In this document: positions 40,997 to 49,340 of the stretch, piece after piece
Layout of the letters: each line of letters opens with the position of its first letter
How positions within the stretch are numbered: the first letter of the stretch is position 1
Origin: Collinsella sp.
GTDB taxonomy: Bacteria > Actinomycetota > Coriobacteriia > Coriobacteriales > Coriobacteriaceae
Reading direction: 5' to 3'
Assembly (NCBI GenBank): GCA_031296755.1
Contig: JAUMMZ010000003.1
Span: 1 to 64,000 of the forward strand
Length of the DNA: 64,000 nt
Translations under genes and position numbers: made by a program
The notes under the pieces: model-generated
What the model was told of the DNA's origin: nothing
Databases searched by the model: none
Seen by the model: the letters and a program-made list of their open reading frames with translations, nothing else

Positions 40997-43900
40997 TCCA
41001 CTCGAGTAAAGCGATGTCCCTCATGTACGTTCCACACCCCCGTATCCGTAGGCTGTCGAAAATCCCGCTTGTTGGGACGGCGGCGCTTGCTGCGTTGATC
41101 GCCACGAGCGTCGCCTGCTTCACGGCCACGCCCCAGGTTGCCCAGGCGGCAGACGCGCCCGCAATCACCGATATGACCGAGCAGGATTATCAAGCCCTGG
41201 GTCTGGGCACGAGCGAGGACATTCCGGCCGATACCGTTGGCCCCTATTCCACTGATACCCCCACGACGTTTGCCACGCGCAGCGAGGTCTATATGGCAGC
41301 TAACGGTAGCCATGGCAATCGCTACACTCTGCGCGACAAGCTCGAGAACGTCGAGCGCGGTGACATTGGCGGCAGCAGCAAACTCACCGATGGCTATGGA
41401 AGTGTGTGGGGCGCCGCAAAGTTCTGGCAAAACGTCAACAACTTCGATACGAACAGCGATCTCTACAAGCATAGCGACTACGGTGGCGGCACCTGGTCGT
41501 ACCTAAGCAACAATGAGTCCTCAACAGTACTCGCCAACGACAACAACGGTTTCTCGGGCATTCACGCCACGAGTGTTGAGTTCTGCAGCGACGCCAGCAC
41601 GGGCAAAAAGAGCCGCGTTGCCGAGCTCCGTGCCTACGGCGACAGTTCCTCCACGACGATTGACGGCAAGTCATACGCCGGAAAGGTTGAGCTGGTCCTC
41701 TACTCGTTTAGCAACGGGCGCACGCGCACTCTCGACACACACCTGCCGGTGACGGTCAACACTAATATGATGTACGAAGGCCGTTTTAAGTACCTGGATG
41801 CCGGTTACCTGCAAGAGCACGACGCCGTCTTTGATGTCGAGGCGGGCGATGTCGATGGCGACGGCGTCGACGAGCTTTTTGTCTACGCGGGCTGCTATGT
41901 CGACGAGAACGGCGTGCGCAAGGCTGTAGTCGACATGTATGACTTGGAGGGCGGCAACTGGAAGCAAAGCGTCGTCAAGATCGATGCCGGTAACGCCGCG
42001 GACTACACCACGCACAACAAGGGCGGGAACGACTCCTGGACGCAGCTTCAGTCAGCTCCTGTCGTTTCGCTAGCGGCCGGCGACCTCGATCGCGATTTTT
42101 GCGATGACCTCGCCATCGTGGTCTCGGCACCCTACGGCAAGAAGAATATTGATAAGTCGACGCATTGCGAGCTGTTTTCGTGGGATGCATCCAAGGGTGC
42201 GCTCGTCCATGTCGATGCTCTGGGCGACGCGGGCGCAATCTCCCTCTCCGCGAACGGCAAGACCATGGTCGCTGCGAATGCGACGTTCGGCACGTTTGCC
42301 GCCTACGATGAAGAAGGAAAGAAGACGGGTGAAACCGTCACGGGCCTTATTCTTGCGGGCTATGACTGGCAACGCAGCGCTTTTGATTACGGCGCTTCTG
42401 ACGGCAGCAAGGGGCTGTACGGCGCGCTGTACCGCTACGCGTATTTTGACTCGGAGTCTGGCGAGTTCAAGCTTTCCGATTGTAAGGAATACAGAGACGG
42501 GCTCCTCGCCTCCTATGGGCTGATGCATGTGCCCAACAGCGCATGGAAGGATAGCGCTCAGGATAAGCGCTATCCGTGCACCTTGGCGCCTATTGCCCTT
42601 GCCACTGCCAACCTTGACGGCCTGTCCGAGCAGCTGGCGGTCGACGAGGTGCTCGTGGGCGGCGATGTGTTCCGCGACTTTGCCTGCAACACGGCACAGA
42701 GCGGGGCTCAGGGCTTGGGGTCCATGGTCGGAACCATGAGCATGAGCGGTCAGCAATACAACAGCAGCAACAAGCATGACCACAAGGGTATAGAGCAGGT
42801 GTGGATCAGCGACGTCAAGGCGGGTAGCGTCTCGGGTTCGGACCGCTATAACGAGAGCTTTATCGCCGTGGTGGGCAAGCACCGCGACGAGGACCTGCGC
42901 AAGAACGATGACTACTATTGGATGACCGCCTCGCATTTTTCGCTCGACGAGAACGGAAAGGTGCGCCGCGGCGAGGAGCAGGTGATTAGCGAGAGCAACC
43001 GTCGCGGCACTACCTACGGCACATTTATCTCGCTCGCGCTGCCCGATGTCGACAACGACAGCGTCAAGATCACGTACAAGGACCGCTACAAGGTCTATAC
43101 CAACCCGCGCGTGCTTGCCGTGCTGCAGGATGCGCCCTATGTTGAGGATCTGGAGCAGGCATACGGCTATCTGGTGTTGGGCGGCACGTCATACGGAGAG
43201 GAAAAGGGCACGGGGACATCCCAGGGCTATACCATTGGCGCCGAGTTGGGCGTTGCCGTCGAGGTGCAGACCGGTCCGCCCCTGGTCGCGATGAATGCTT
43301 CAGTCGATTTTGCCGCCGAGGGATGCTATGACTACCGGAGCGAGCGCACGGTCAGCGCAAGCGTAAGCTATGAGTCGCATGCCGGCGAGGGTGACAAGGC
43401 CGTGCTCTACACGATTCCGATGGTCTATTACGAGTATGAGATCGAAAATGAGGAAACTGGTGGCAAGGGCGTGATGGCGGCGCCCGTGTCGCTCGGCGCG
43501 CAGACCTCGGTCGTTAATGTCGAGGCCTATGACCGCATTGCCAAACAGCACAATATGACGCCGCTCAGCTACTTTTTGACCAACCGGTCGGGAGAACCCG
43601 GAACCTATCAAACGACGCTCAACGGCGAGACTCCCGTTGGGGATTCCTTTGGCCTGGGCAAGCCTGGCGTAACGCGCGCCTACACGCACGATGGGTTTAA
43701 CGGCGCCGCCGCGCAGTCGGGGGCGAGCATTGAGCAGACCATCGAAGTCGAGGAGGGCAAGGAGCAGGAGCTCGAGCTCGGCTTGACGCTGAACGGCAGC
43801 GTTGTCATGGGCGCGAAGCTCGCAAAGCACGAGTTGTTTGGCGGCCTGTGCTTTGGTGCCAACGCCGGCTTTACTACGGGGAACTCCTCGAGTGAATCGA

Positions 43901-45111
43901 CCGAATACGGCGGCACCGTCGACAACCTGCCCGAGGCCGCGCAGGGCAAGTACGGTTTTGTGTGGCGTCTGGGCGTCAACGCGGTGGATGTCGACAAGTT
44001 CGAGGCAGACTCGGGCGACAAGCTCGGCACCAAGGACACCGACCAGTTCTGGATCGTGGGCTATGACGTTAAGGACGTCGAGATGCCCGACGCGCCGGCC
44101 GTGACGGGCTTTACGGCAAACGCCGTCGATTCGACCAGCGTTACGTTTAGCTGGGACGATGTGCTCGCAAACAAGAGTGGCTTTAGCTACGGCGTGGGCA
44201 TGCTGCAGAGCAATGCGGCGGATGCGGTCGTCAATAGCTGGAAGATTGCCGACAACACGCAGACCTCGCTCAAGTGGGATGGGCTGCAGCCCAATACGGA
44301 GTATCGATTCGCCATCGCCGCCGTTAAGAATGGATCCACGACCGAAACAGGTATTCGCTCGGCAATCATCACGGTCAAGACCATGCCCGATGGCATGACG
44401 ATGACCGTGAGCGGACCTGCGGCGGATGCTGCGGAGGGGTCGGATCTTGGATACGACTCTTCGGTTGAGCGCACGGCGGGAAGCCACCTGACGCTCTCGG
44501 CGATTGGCCATGTGAAGCAACTCGGTGCCGACGATAGCGAAACAGGGCTGGCACCGACCTATATGTGGTACCGCAAGGGCCGCGGCGAGACAGAGTTTAA
44601 GCTCGTGGGTGCCGATGGCAACCTCGCGGCTGGAACGGCCTCAAAGCTCGAGATTGACCTGACCGCAGACGATGACGGTGCGCAGTATTACTGCCACGTG
44701 GGATACAACGACGTGGGCCTCGACACCGGCACGACGCTCGTGAATATCGAGGCCGAGGAGACGGCGCCCACAACGGTGAACGCCACCCCGATCCGCACGC
44801 GCCGCCTGTTCTCACAGGCAAGTGCGGGCGCCAAGAAGTTCCTGGACCATACGCTGGTAAACACCGCCGGCCCAACCGATTCCGAAGGCTCAAAGGACCC
44901 CGAGACTCCTGAGACCCCGACGAACCCGGACAAGCCCAAGTCCGACAACGGAGCTAAGACCGACACCAAGGTCAAGACTACGACCACAGCGAAGAACCTC
45001 GCAAACACCGGCGACCAAACATTCGCCCTAGTCGCCACCGCAGCAGCAGCGGGAGCAGCGCTCGTAGTGATAGCCCTCATCATGCTGATCAAGCGCCGCA
45101 AGACCCACTAG
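40987..45111 (+). CDS. Large LAxTG-anchored surface protein
   Basis: 1374 residues. A basic N-terminus and hydrophobic segment (about 24-52) end in AQAAD, a likely signal-peptidase site. FG-GAP-like calcium motifs occur (DVDGDGVDE near 290; GDLDRDFCDD near 363). Then a large unrecognised region, a fibronectin type III domain (about 1038-1135), an Ig-like domain (about 1137-1258), a Pro/Thr/Lys linker, LANTG (1338-1342), a membrane helix and RRKTH. LAxTG is the class E sortase signal, so the protein should be linked to the cell wall; no sortase is nearby. No clear ribosome binding site precedes 40987, so the start may be at 41014 or 41023. It is flanked by repeat arrays. Confidence 0.9.
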   Translation: MSPLHSSKAMSLMYVPHPRIRRLSKIPLVGTAALAALIATSVACFTATPQVAQAADAPAITDMTEQDYQALGLGTSEDIPADTVGPYSTDTPTTFATRSEVYMAANGSHGNRYTLRDKLENVERGDIGGSSKLTDGYGSVWGAAKFWQNVNNFDTNSDLYKHSDYGGGTWSYLSNNESSTVLANDNNGFSGIHATSVEFCSDASTGKKSRVAELRAYGDSSSTTIDGKSYAGKVELVLYSFSNGRTRTLDTHLPVTVNTNMMYEGRFKYLDAGYLQEHDAVFDVEAGDVDGDGVDELFVYAGCYVDENGVRKAVVDMYDLEGGNWKQSVVKIDAGNAADYTTHNKGGNDSWTQLQSAPVVSLAAGDLDRDFCDDLAIVVSAPYGKKNIDKSTHCELFSWDASKGALVHVDALGDAGAISLSANGKTMVAANATFGTFAAYDEEGKKTGETVTGLILAGYDWQRSAFDYGASDGSKGLYGALYRYAYFDSESGEFKLSDCKEYRDGLLASYGLMHVPNSAWKDSAQDKRYPCTLAPIALATANLDGLSEQLAVDEVLVGGDVFRDFACNTAQSGAQGLGSMVGTMSMSGQQYNSSNKHDHKGIEQVWISDVKAGSVSGSDRYNESFIAVVGKHRDEDLRKNDDYYWMTASHFSLDENGKVRRGEEQVISESNRRGTTYGTFISLALPDVDNDSVKITYKDRYKVYTNPRVLAVLQDAPYVEDLEQAYGYLVLGGTSYGEEKGTGTSQGYTIGAELGVAVEVQTGPPLVAMNASVDFAAEGCYDYRSERTVSASVSYESHAGEGDKAVLYTIPMVYYEYEIENEETGGKGVMAAPVSLGAQTSVVNVEAYDRIAKQHNMTPLSYFLTNRSGEPGTYQTTLNGETPVGDSFGLGKPGVTRAYTHDGFNGAAAQSGASIEQTIEVEEGKEQELELGLTLNGSVVMGAKLAKHELFGGLCFGANAGFTTGNSSSESTEYGGTVDNLPEAAQGKYGFVWRLGVNAVDVDKFEADSGDKLGTKDTDQFWIVGYDVKDVEMPDAPAVTGFTANAVDSTSVTFSWDDVLANKSGFSYGVGMLQSNAADAVVNSWKIADNTQTSLKWDGLQPNTEYRFAIAAVKNGSTTETGIRSAIITVKTMPDGMTMTVSGPAADAAEGSDLGYDSSVERTAGSHLTLSAIGHVKQLGADDSETGLAPTYMWYRKGRGETEFKLVGADGNLAAGTASKLEIDLTADDDGAQYYCHVGYNDVGLDTGTTLVNIEAEETAPTTVNATPIRTRRLFSQASAGAKKFLDHTLVNTAGPTDSEGSKDPETPETPTNPDKPKSDNGAKTDTKVKTTTTAKNLANTGDQTFALVATAAAAGAALVVIALIMLIKRRKTH

Positions 45112-45137
45112 TAGCCAGTCGAACATATCGACAACCC

Positions 45138-45176
45138 AAAAACCCGGGTAGCCAAAAAACAGGCCACCCGGGTTTT
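45138..45176 (+). terminator. Terminator of the surface protein gene
   Basis: AAAACCCGGGT pairs with ACCCGGGTTTT, followed by CTGTT. Confidence 0.85.
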
Positions 45177-45231
45177 CTGTTGAGTGGAGACTCCGCAAGC
45201 GGAAACTGCATCCCACGATTAGCGCCCGGAA

Positions 45232-45556
45232 CGGGACACATTTTCCGTCAAGCCCTCATCCGGAAAATCCATCCCAGTTTGAGCGCCCAGACCGGGACGC
45301 ACTTTCCCAAAGGGTCCTCAACGGGAAACTGCGTCCCATAATTAGGCCGAGAAATGGGATGAACTTTCCCAATGAGAGCCAACCGGAAACCACGTCCCAG
45401 AATCAGCCCCCAAAGTGGGACGCACTTTCCCAAAGGGTCCTCAACGGGAAAATACATCCCGGAATCCAGCTGAATAGTGGGACACACTTTCCCAATCAGG
45501 TCCCAAGCGGAAACTGCATCCCATTCCAGACAAGAATTCCGGGACACGCTTTCCGG
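45232..45556. repeat. Tandem array of 62-bp units, downstream array
   Basis: Six copies of the same motif (YGGGA-n6-TTTCC) start at 45232, 45293, 45355, 45416, 45478 and 45540, a 61-62 bp period in the same orientation as the upstream array, with inverted motifs midway. A further partial inverted motif lies near 45200-45214. Confidence 0.92.
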
Positions 45557-45641
45557 ATACAAACAAGGCCGCATGACGTGGCCTTCAGCTTATATATGTT
45601 CAGCAGATGCCCCCATGACAAGCCGCGCTTCAACACCGAGG

Positions 45642-45772
45642 CGTCTGCCCGGCGACGCGGAACGTAAGGTTCATCGCGAGTTCCGCACGAGCCGGAGAGC
45701 ACTTAATGTGCTCTCCGTGCGAGCAGGACTGTCCGAGCAGGGAACCTTACGTTCCGCGCCGCCGGGCAGACG
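45642..45772. repeat. Nested-hairpin element, copy B (inverted relative to A)
   Basis: Arms CGTCTGCCCGGC and GCCGGGCAGACG, a continuing stem GCGGAACGTAAGG/CCTTACGTTCCGC, and inner stem GAGAGCAC/GTGCTCTC around TTAAT. With copy A it brackets the surface protein gene and both arrays. Confidence 0.88.
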
Positions 45773-45791
45773 AACCAGTTAAGACGTGTCG

Positions 45792-48092
45792 CTACTTGAT
45801 CTTGGTTGTTCCCGGCGCCAGGTTGGGGTCGGTTTCGTTGGCCTCGGTCTGGAAGTGCTCGGTATACACGTTCTTGCCGTCGCGGAACATCTCGTAGTAC
45901 TGCATCTTGGCGTAATCCTCGCGTGCCTTGGTGGCAGCCGCGGCGGCGTCGTCGTCACCGGTGACGTTGGAGGAGAGCGCCCAGCGCAGGCTGGCGTCCT
46001 CGTAGCCGACGGAGTTGATGGCGGGCAGCGACTCGCGCAGCGTCATGTGCGCTTTCTGGTAGTCGGAGAGAGGTGCGCCGATCAGCTGCATCAGCTGGGT
46101 GGACAGATAGTTGGTGGACAGGTCGTCGACCTCGCTTGTCTGGTCGCAGCCGGCAACGTCGTAGTTGGCCCAAATGATGTAGTCGGTCTGCCACAAGCGC
46201 TCCTGGTGGGTGGCGTCATCCTCGTCGGTAAACCACTTGTCGTTGAACTTGGACGGGAAGAACGGCTGATGGTCGCCCCAGAACACCACGACCACCTTGC
46301 GATCGAGTTTGTTCAGGGCGTTGAGGAAGTAGCGCAGCGCCTGGTCGGACTGCTCAATGCACGAGACGTACTCGTCGACATCGGACAACGTGCCGTCCTC
46401 GACAGTCTTGGCGTCCAGGTCGGTCGTGTCGATGTTCAGGTGCATCTGCTTATCTGCCGGCAGTAGACCCGTATCGTAGCCCGAGTGGTTCTGCATGGTC
46501 ACGTCGAAGATAAACTGCGGATCGGCGTTCTGGTCGAGCAGCTCAAGAATCTTGTCGTAGGTAGCCTGGTCGGTCACCATACCGCGCAGGGTGTCGGCGC
46601 CCTGGAAATCGTTGATAGACAGGAACTGGTCAAAGCCAAAGTCCTTGTAGACGTTCTCGCGGTTCCAGTTGGTCGCGTGGTTGGGGTGCATGGCCGTGGT
46701 GGAATAGCCGAGCGATTTGAATTGCTCTGCCAGGTTCCCGGTCGTTTCCATGTTGTAGATGGTGTAGGGGTACACGCCCGAGCCCAGGTTGGCCATGGAG
46801 TTGCCGGTCATAAACTCAAACTCGGTATTGGCGGTGCCACCGCCGTAGGCGCTCACGTAGAGCTTGCCGCGGCTGAGGCAGTTGGACAGGTTCTTAAAGT
46901 ACTGCGGTCCCTCGTAGCCGGCGCGCATGTTCTGGTAGATCGAAAGATCCGAGAAGGTTTCGTTCATGATGGCGATGACCGTGGGCTTCTCACTGTCGAA
47001 CTGCTCCTGGGCGGCAGTGCGGGCGTCGCTTGTGGCGGCATCGGACTTGTCGTAGGCCTTGGCGTACTTTTTGAGCGTGACCTTGGCGTCGTCGGCGGAG
47101 TAATCGGCGGGTTTGGGCGGCTTGATGGACTGCGCTGCACTAATAAAAGCAGGCAGGTAGCCCTCGCGCCAGTAGCTCTCGAGCGGGCGCCAGGTGTAGA
47201 CGGTGATGCCGAGAGTGTTGTAGTAGTCGATAAGCGCGACGTGCGCGGTCACGCCGCCCAGGCAAAGCACGGCGACGAGCAGGTTGGTGAGCAGCATGCG
47301 CTTGGCGTTGGCGGCACCCTTCTGACGGTGCGGTGCTACCAGGCCGGCGTACTCGCATAGCAGCATGGCGATGGCGGTAAAGCCCATGGACAGCACGCAG
47401 AACAGCGAGATCGAGAAGGTGTAGCCGTTGCCGGCGACCGCGGCGGCGGTGGAGATGGCCGAAAGGTCGCCCGGCTGGATGGGCATGGATTTAAACGTGA
47501 TGACGAAGAACTCGGCAATGCCTAGGACAAAGAGGGCGAAGGCCAGGACCGCGGGAGCCGCGCCGTGGCGCTGGAACAGGAAGAAAAGGCCGCTCATGAG
47601 TGCGGTGATGATAGCCCACTCGAGCAGGATGCACAGGGGGTAGACCCAGGTAAAGTCGTGGTTGGACGAGACCTCCATGCCCAACAGCGCAAAGACGCCG
47701 GCGAGCAGCAGGCACAAGACGGCGGCGACGAGCGGTTTGCCCACAAAGGCGCCGCGCAGGCGGGCGAGCTTGCCGGTGGGGGCGGGGACGTCGGGCTCGG
47801 CGAACGCAAAGACGCGCGGAGCGATGCGGTCGCGGGCGATGCTGGCCCAGGCGCAACCGGTGAGAATGGCATTGGTCAGGATGAGCATCACAAAGGCGAG
47901 CGGCTCGTTTTGGGCGACGAGGCCCACGGCGCCCCAAATAGTCAAAAAGACCTGGAACAGACCAAAGGCGACGCTCCAGGCGATAGCGCCCTTGGCAACG
48001 GCGCCCGACTGCGCGCGAATGGCCTTGGCCTCGCGCAAGACAAGGTAGACGGTCGCCGCAAGACCGACGAGCGAGATGGCGGCTGCGAACAT
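45792..48092 (-). CDS. LTA synthase-family phosphoglycerol transferase
   Basis: 766 residues. Several membrane helices fill the first 320 residues; the extracytoplasmic sulfatase-like domain follows. Active-site features are NETFSD (metal-binding Glu), GGGTANTEFEF with the probable nucleophile Thr, and FWGDHQPF, together with HPNHATNWNRENVYKD. It would transfer glycerol phosphate from phosphatidylglycerol to a surface polymer. The ATG at 48092 has GAGGAG seven bases upstream; a GTG at 48107 is the alternative. The C-terminus has an extra helical tail. Polymer identity is not known. Confidence 0.9.
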   Translation of the reverse strand: MFAAAISLVGLAATVYLVLREAKAIRAQSGAVAKGAIAWSVAFGLFQVFLTIWGAVGLVAQNEPLAFVMLILTNAILTGCAWASIARDRIAPRVFAFAEPDVPAPTGKLARLRGAFVGKPLVAAVLCLLLAGVFALLGMEVSSNHDFTWVYPLCILLEWAIITALMSGLFFLFQRHGAAPAVLAFALFVLGIAEFFVITFKSMPIQPGDLSAISTAAAVAGNGYTFSISLFCVLSMGFTAIAMLLCEYAGLVAPHRQKGAANAKRMLLTNLLVAVLCLGGVTAHVALIDYYNTLGITVYTWRPLESYWREGYLPAFISAAQSIKPPKPADYSADDAKVTLKKYAKAYDKSDAATSDARTAAQEQFDSEKPTVIAIMNETFSDLSIYQNMRAGYEGPQYFKNLSNCLSRGKLYVSAYGGGTANTEFEFMTGNSMANLGSGVYPYTIYNMETTGNLAEQFKSLGYSTTAMHPNHATNWNRENVYKDFGFDQFLSINDFQGADTLRGMVTDQATYDKILELLDQNADPQFIFDVTMQNHSGYDTGLLPADKQMHLNIDTTDLDAKTVEDGTLSDVDEYVSCIEQSDQALRYFLNALNKLDRKVVVVFWGDHQPFFPSKFNDKWFTDEDDATHQERLWQTDYIIWANYDVAGCDQTSEVDDLSTNYLSTQLMQLIGAPLSDYQKAHMTLRESLPAINSVGYEDASLRWALSSNVTGDDDAAAAATKAREDYAKMQYYEMFRDGKNVYTEHFQTEANETDPNLAPGTTKIK

Positions 48093-48306
48093 GCTGAGAC
48101 TCCTCACAAACTTAAAACCTACGAAAGCGGGGGTTTACCCGATTGTTACCAAGATATGCGCTGCAATTGGTGGCTGCGCACAACAACCAGCCATATTAAC
48201 GCGCACGTGTGGCGGTGTGGCGCAATGTAGTGGCGACCTGCGCGATAATGGACGGGAATTACACGGAAACGTAAAGGCTTCTTAAAGAATTGGCGAGGAT
48301 AGAGCT

Positions 48307-49182
48307 ATGGGTGAGCAGGTTTGTATGACGGGCGTCGAGTGCTGCGGCGGAGCTGAGGGCGTGGATACGAACGGCTACCCGGTCGAGACCACGGGCAATG
48401 CGGTGCTGGACATTTTGGAGCATCGCTCGTCTACGCGTGCCTTCGCGCGCGATGACGACGACCGTCCCGTGGCGGTGACCGACGAGCAGCGTGCGGCGAT
48501 TCTGCATGCGGCGAGCCGCGCGCCGTCGGCGGGTGCCATGATGATGTATTCCATCGTGAGCATCCGTGAGCAGGCTACGCTCGACCGCCTGGCCGACCTG
48601 TGCGACCACCAGCCCATGATCGCTAAGGCGCCCTGGGCACTAATATTTGTGGTCGATTATGCCAAGTGGATCGATCTGTTTGAGCACGTGGGCTGCTTTG
48701 AGCCAGAGTTTGTAGAGCGTACGGGCAAGTCGCCCCGTCGTGCACCGGGTCTGGGCGACTTTGCCATTGCGGCGCAGGACGCCGTGATCGCCGCGCAAAA
48801 CGCCGTGGTTGCCGCCGAGGCCCTGGGGCTGGGGAGCTGCTATATCGGTGATATCGTCGAGAATGCCGAGGAAGTTGCCGAGCTGCTCGATCTGCCGCCC
48901 TATACCATGCCGCTGTCGATGCTCATCATCGGCACGCCCCGTAAGGAGCGTCCGGCCATTGCGCATCCCGTGGTGAACCTGGTGCACGAGGAGCGCTACT
49001 GCCGCGCCGATGCCGCGACTATGGATGCTCAGGTGGCCGAGATGGATGCGATGTTCCGTCCGCATGCCCGCGAGGTGGGCGAGCGCGTGGTGGATATCTA
49101 CACCCGCAAACACACCAGTCCCTTTATGGCCGAGATGAGTCGCTCCATGGAGTGGTGGTTCAAAAACTGGCTCGGAAAATGA
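48307..49182 (+). CDS. Nitroreductase-family protein, long form
   Basis: 291 residues. FMN-binding motifs are HRSSTRAF near residue 40, SRAPSAGAMMMYS, and GLGSCYIGDIVENAEEV followed by LIIGTPRKERP. The N-terminus adds a Cys-rich stretch (CMTGVECCGG). The C-terminal 60 residues extend beyond the basic fold (YTRKHTSPFMAEMSRSM). It would reduce nitro, quinone or enone compounds with NAD(P)H. GAGGAT lies upstream. A type G hairpin follows the stop. Confidence 0.9.
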   Translation: MGEQVCMTGVECCGGAEGVDTNGYPVETTGNAVLDILEHRSSTRAFARDDDDRPVAVTDEQRAAILHAASRAPSAGAMMMYSIVSIREQATLDRLADLCDHQPMIAKAPWALIFVVDYAKWIDLFEHVGCFEPEFVERTGKSPRRAPGLGDFAIAAQDAVIAAQNAVVAAEALGLGSCYIGDIVENAEEVAELLDLPPYTMPLSMLIIGTPRKERPAIAHPVVNLVHEERYCRADAATMDAQVAEMDAMFRPHAREVGERVVDIYTRKHTSPFMAEMSRSMEWWFKNWLGK

Positions 49183-49184
49183 CG

Positions 49185-49217
49185 AATGTGACAAGGGAAC
49201 AGTCCCTTTGTCACATT
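49185..49217. repeat. CTGTCCC-loop hairpin repeat, type G, copy 2
   Basis: AATGTGACAAGGGA pairs with TCCCTTTGTCACATT. It starts two bases after the nitroreductase stop codon. Confidence 0.85.
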
Positions 49218-49340
49218 CCATATCGCCGCGGTAGCCTAAAGACTGTATAAATCTTTATCTAGCTGGGAAAACAGTGCATTAAAACATGGGCCGATTACCT
49301 ATAATCCCCTCGAACGTTAAAGTTGGGAGGAAACCGGCTT

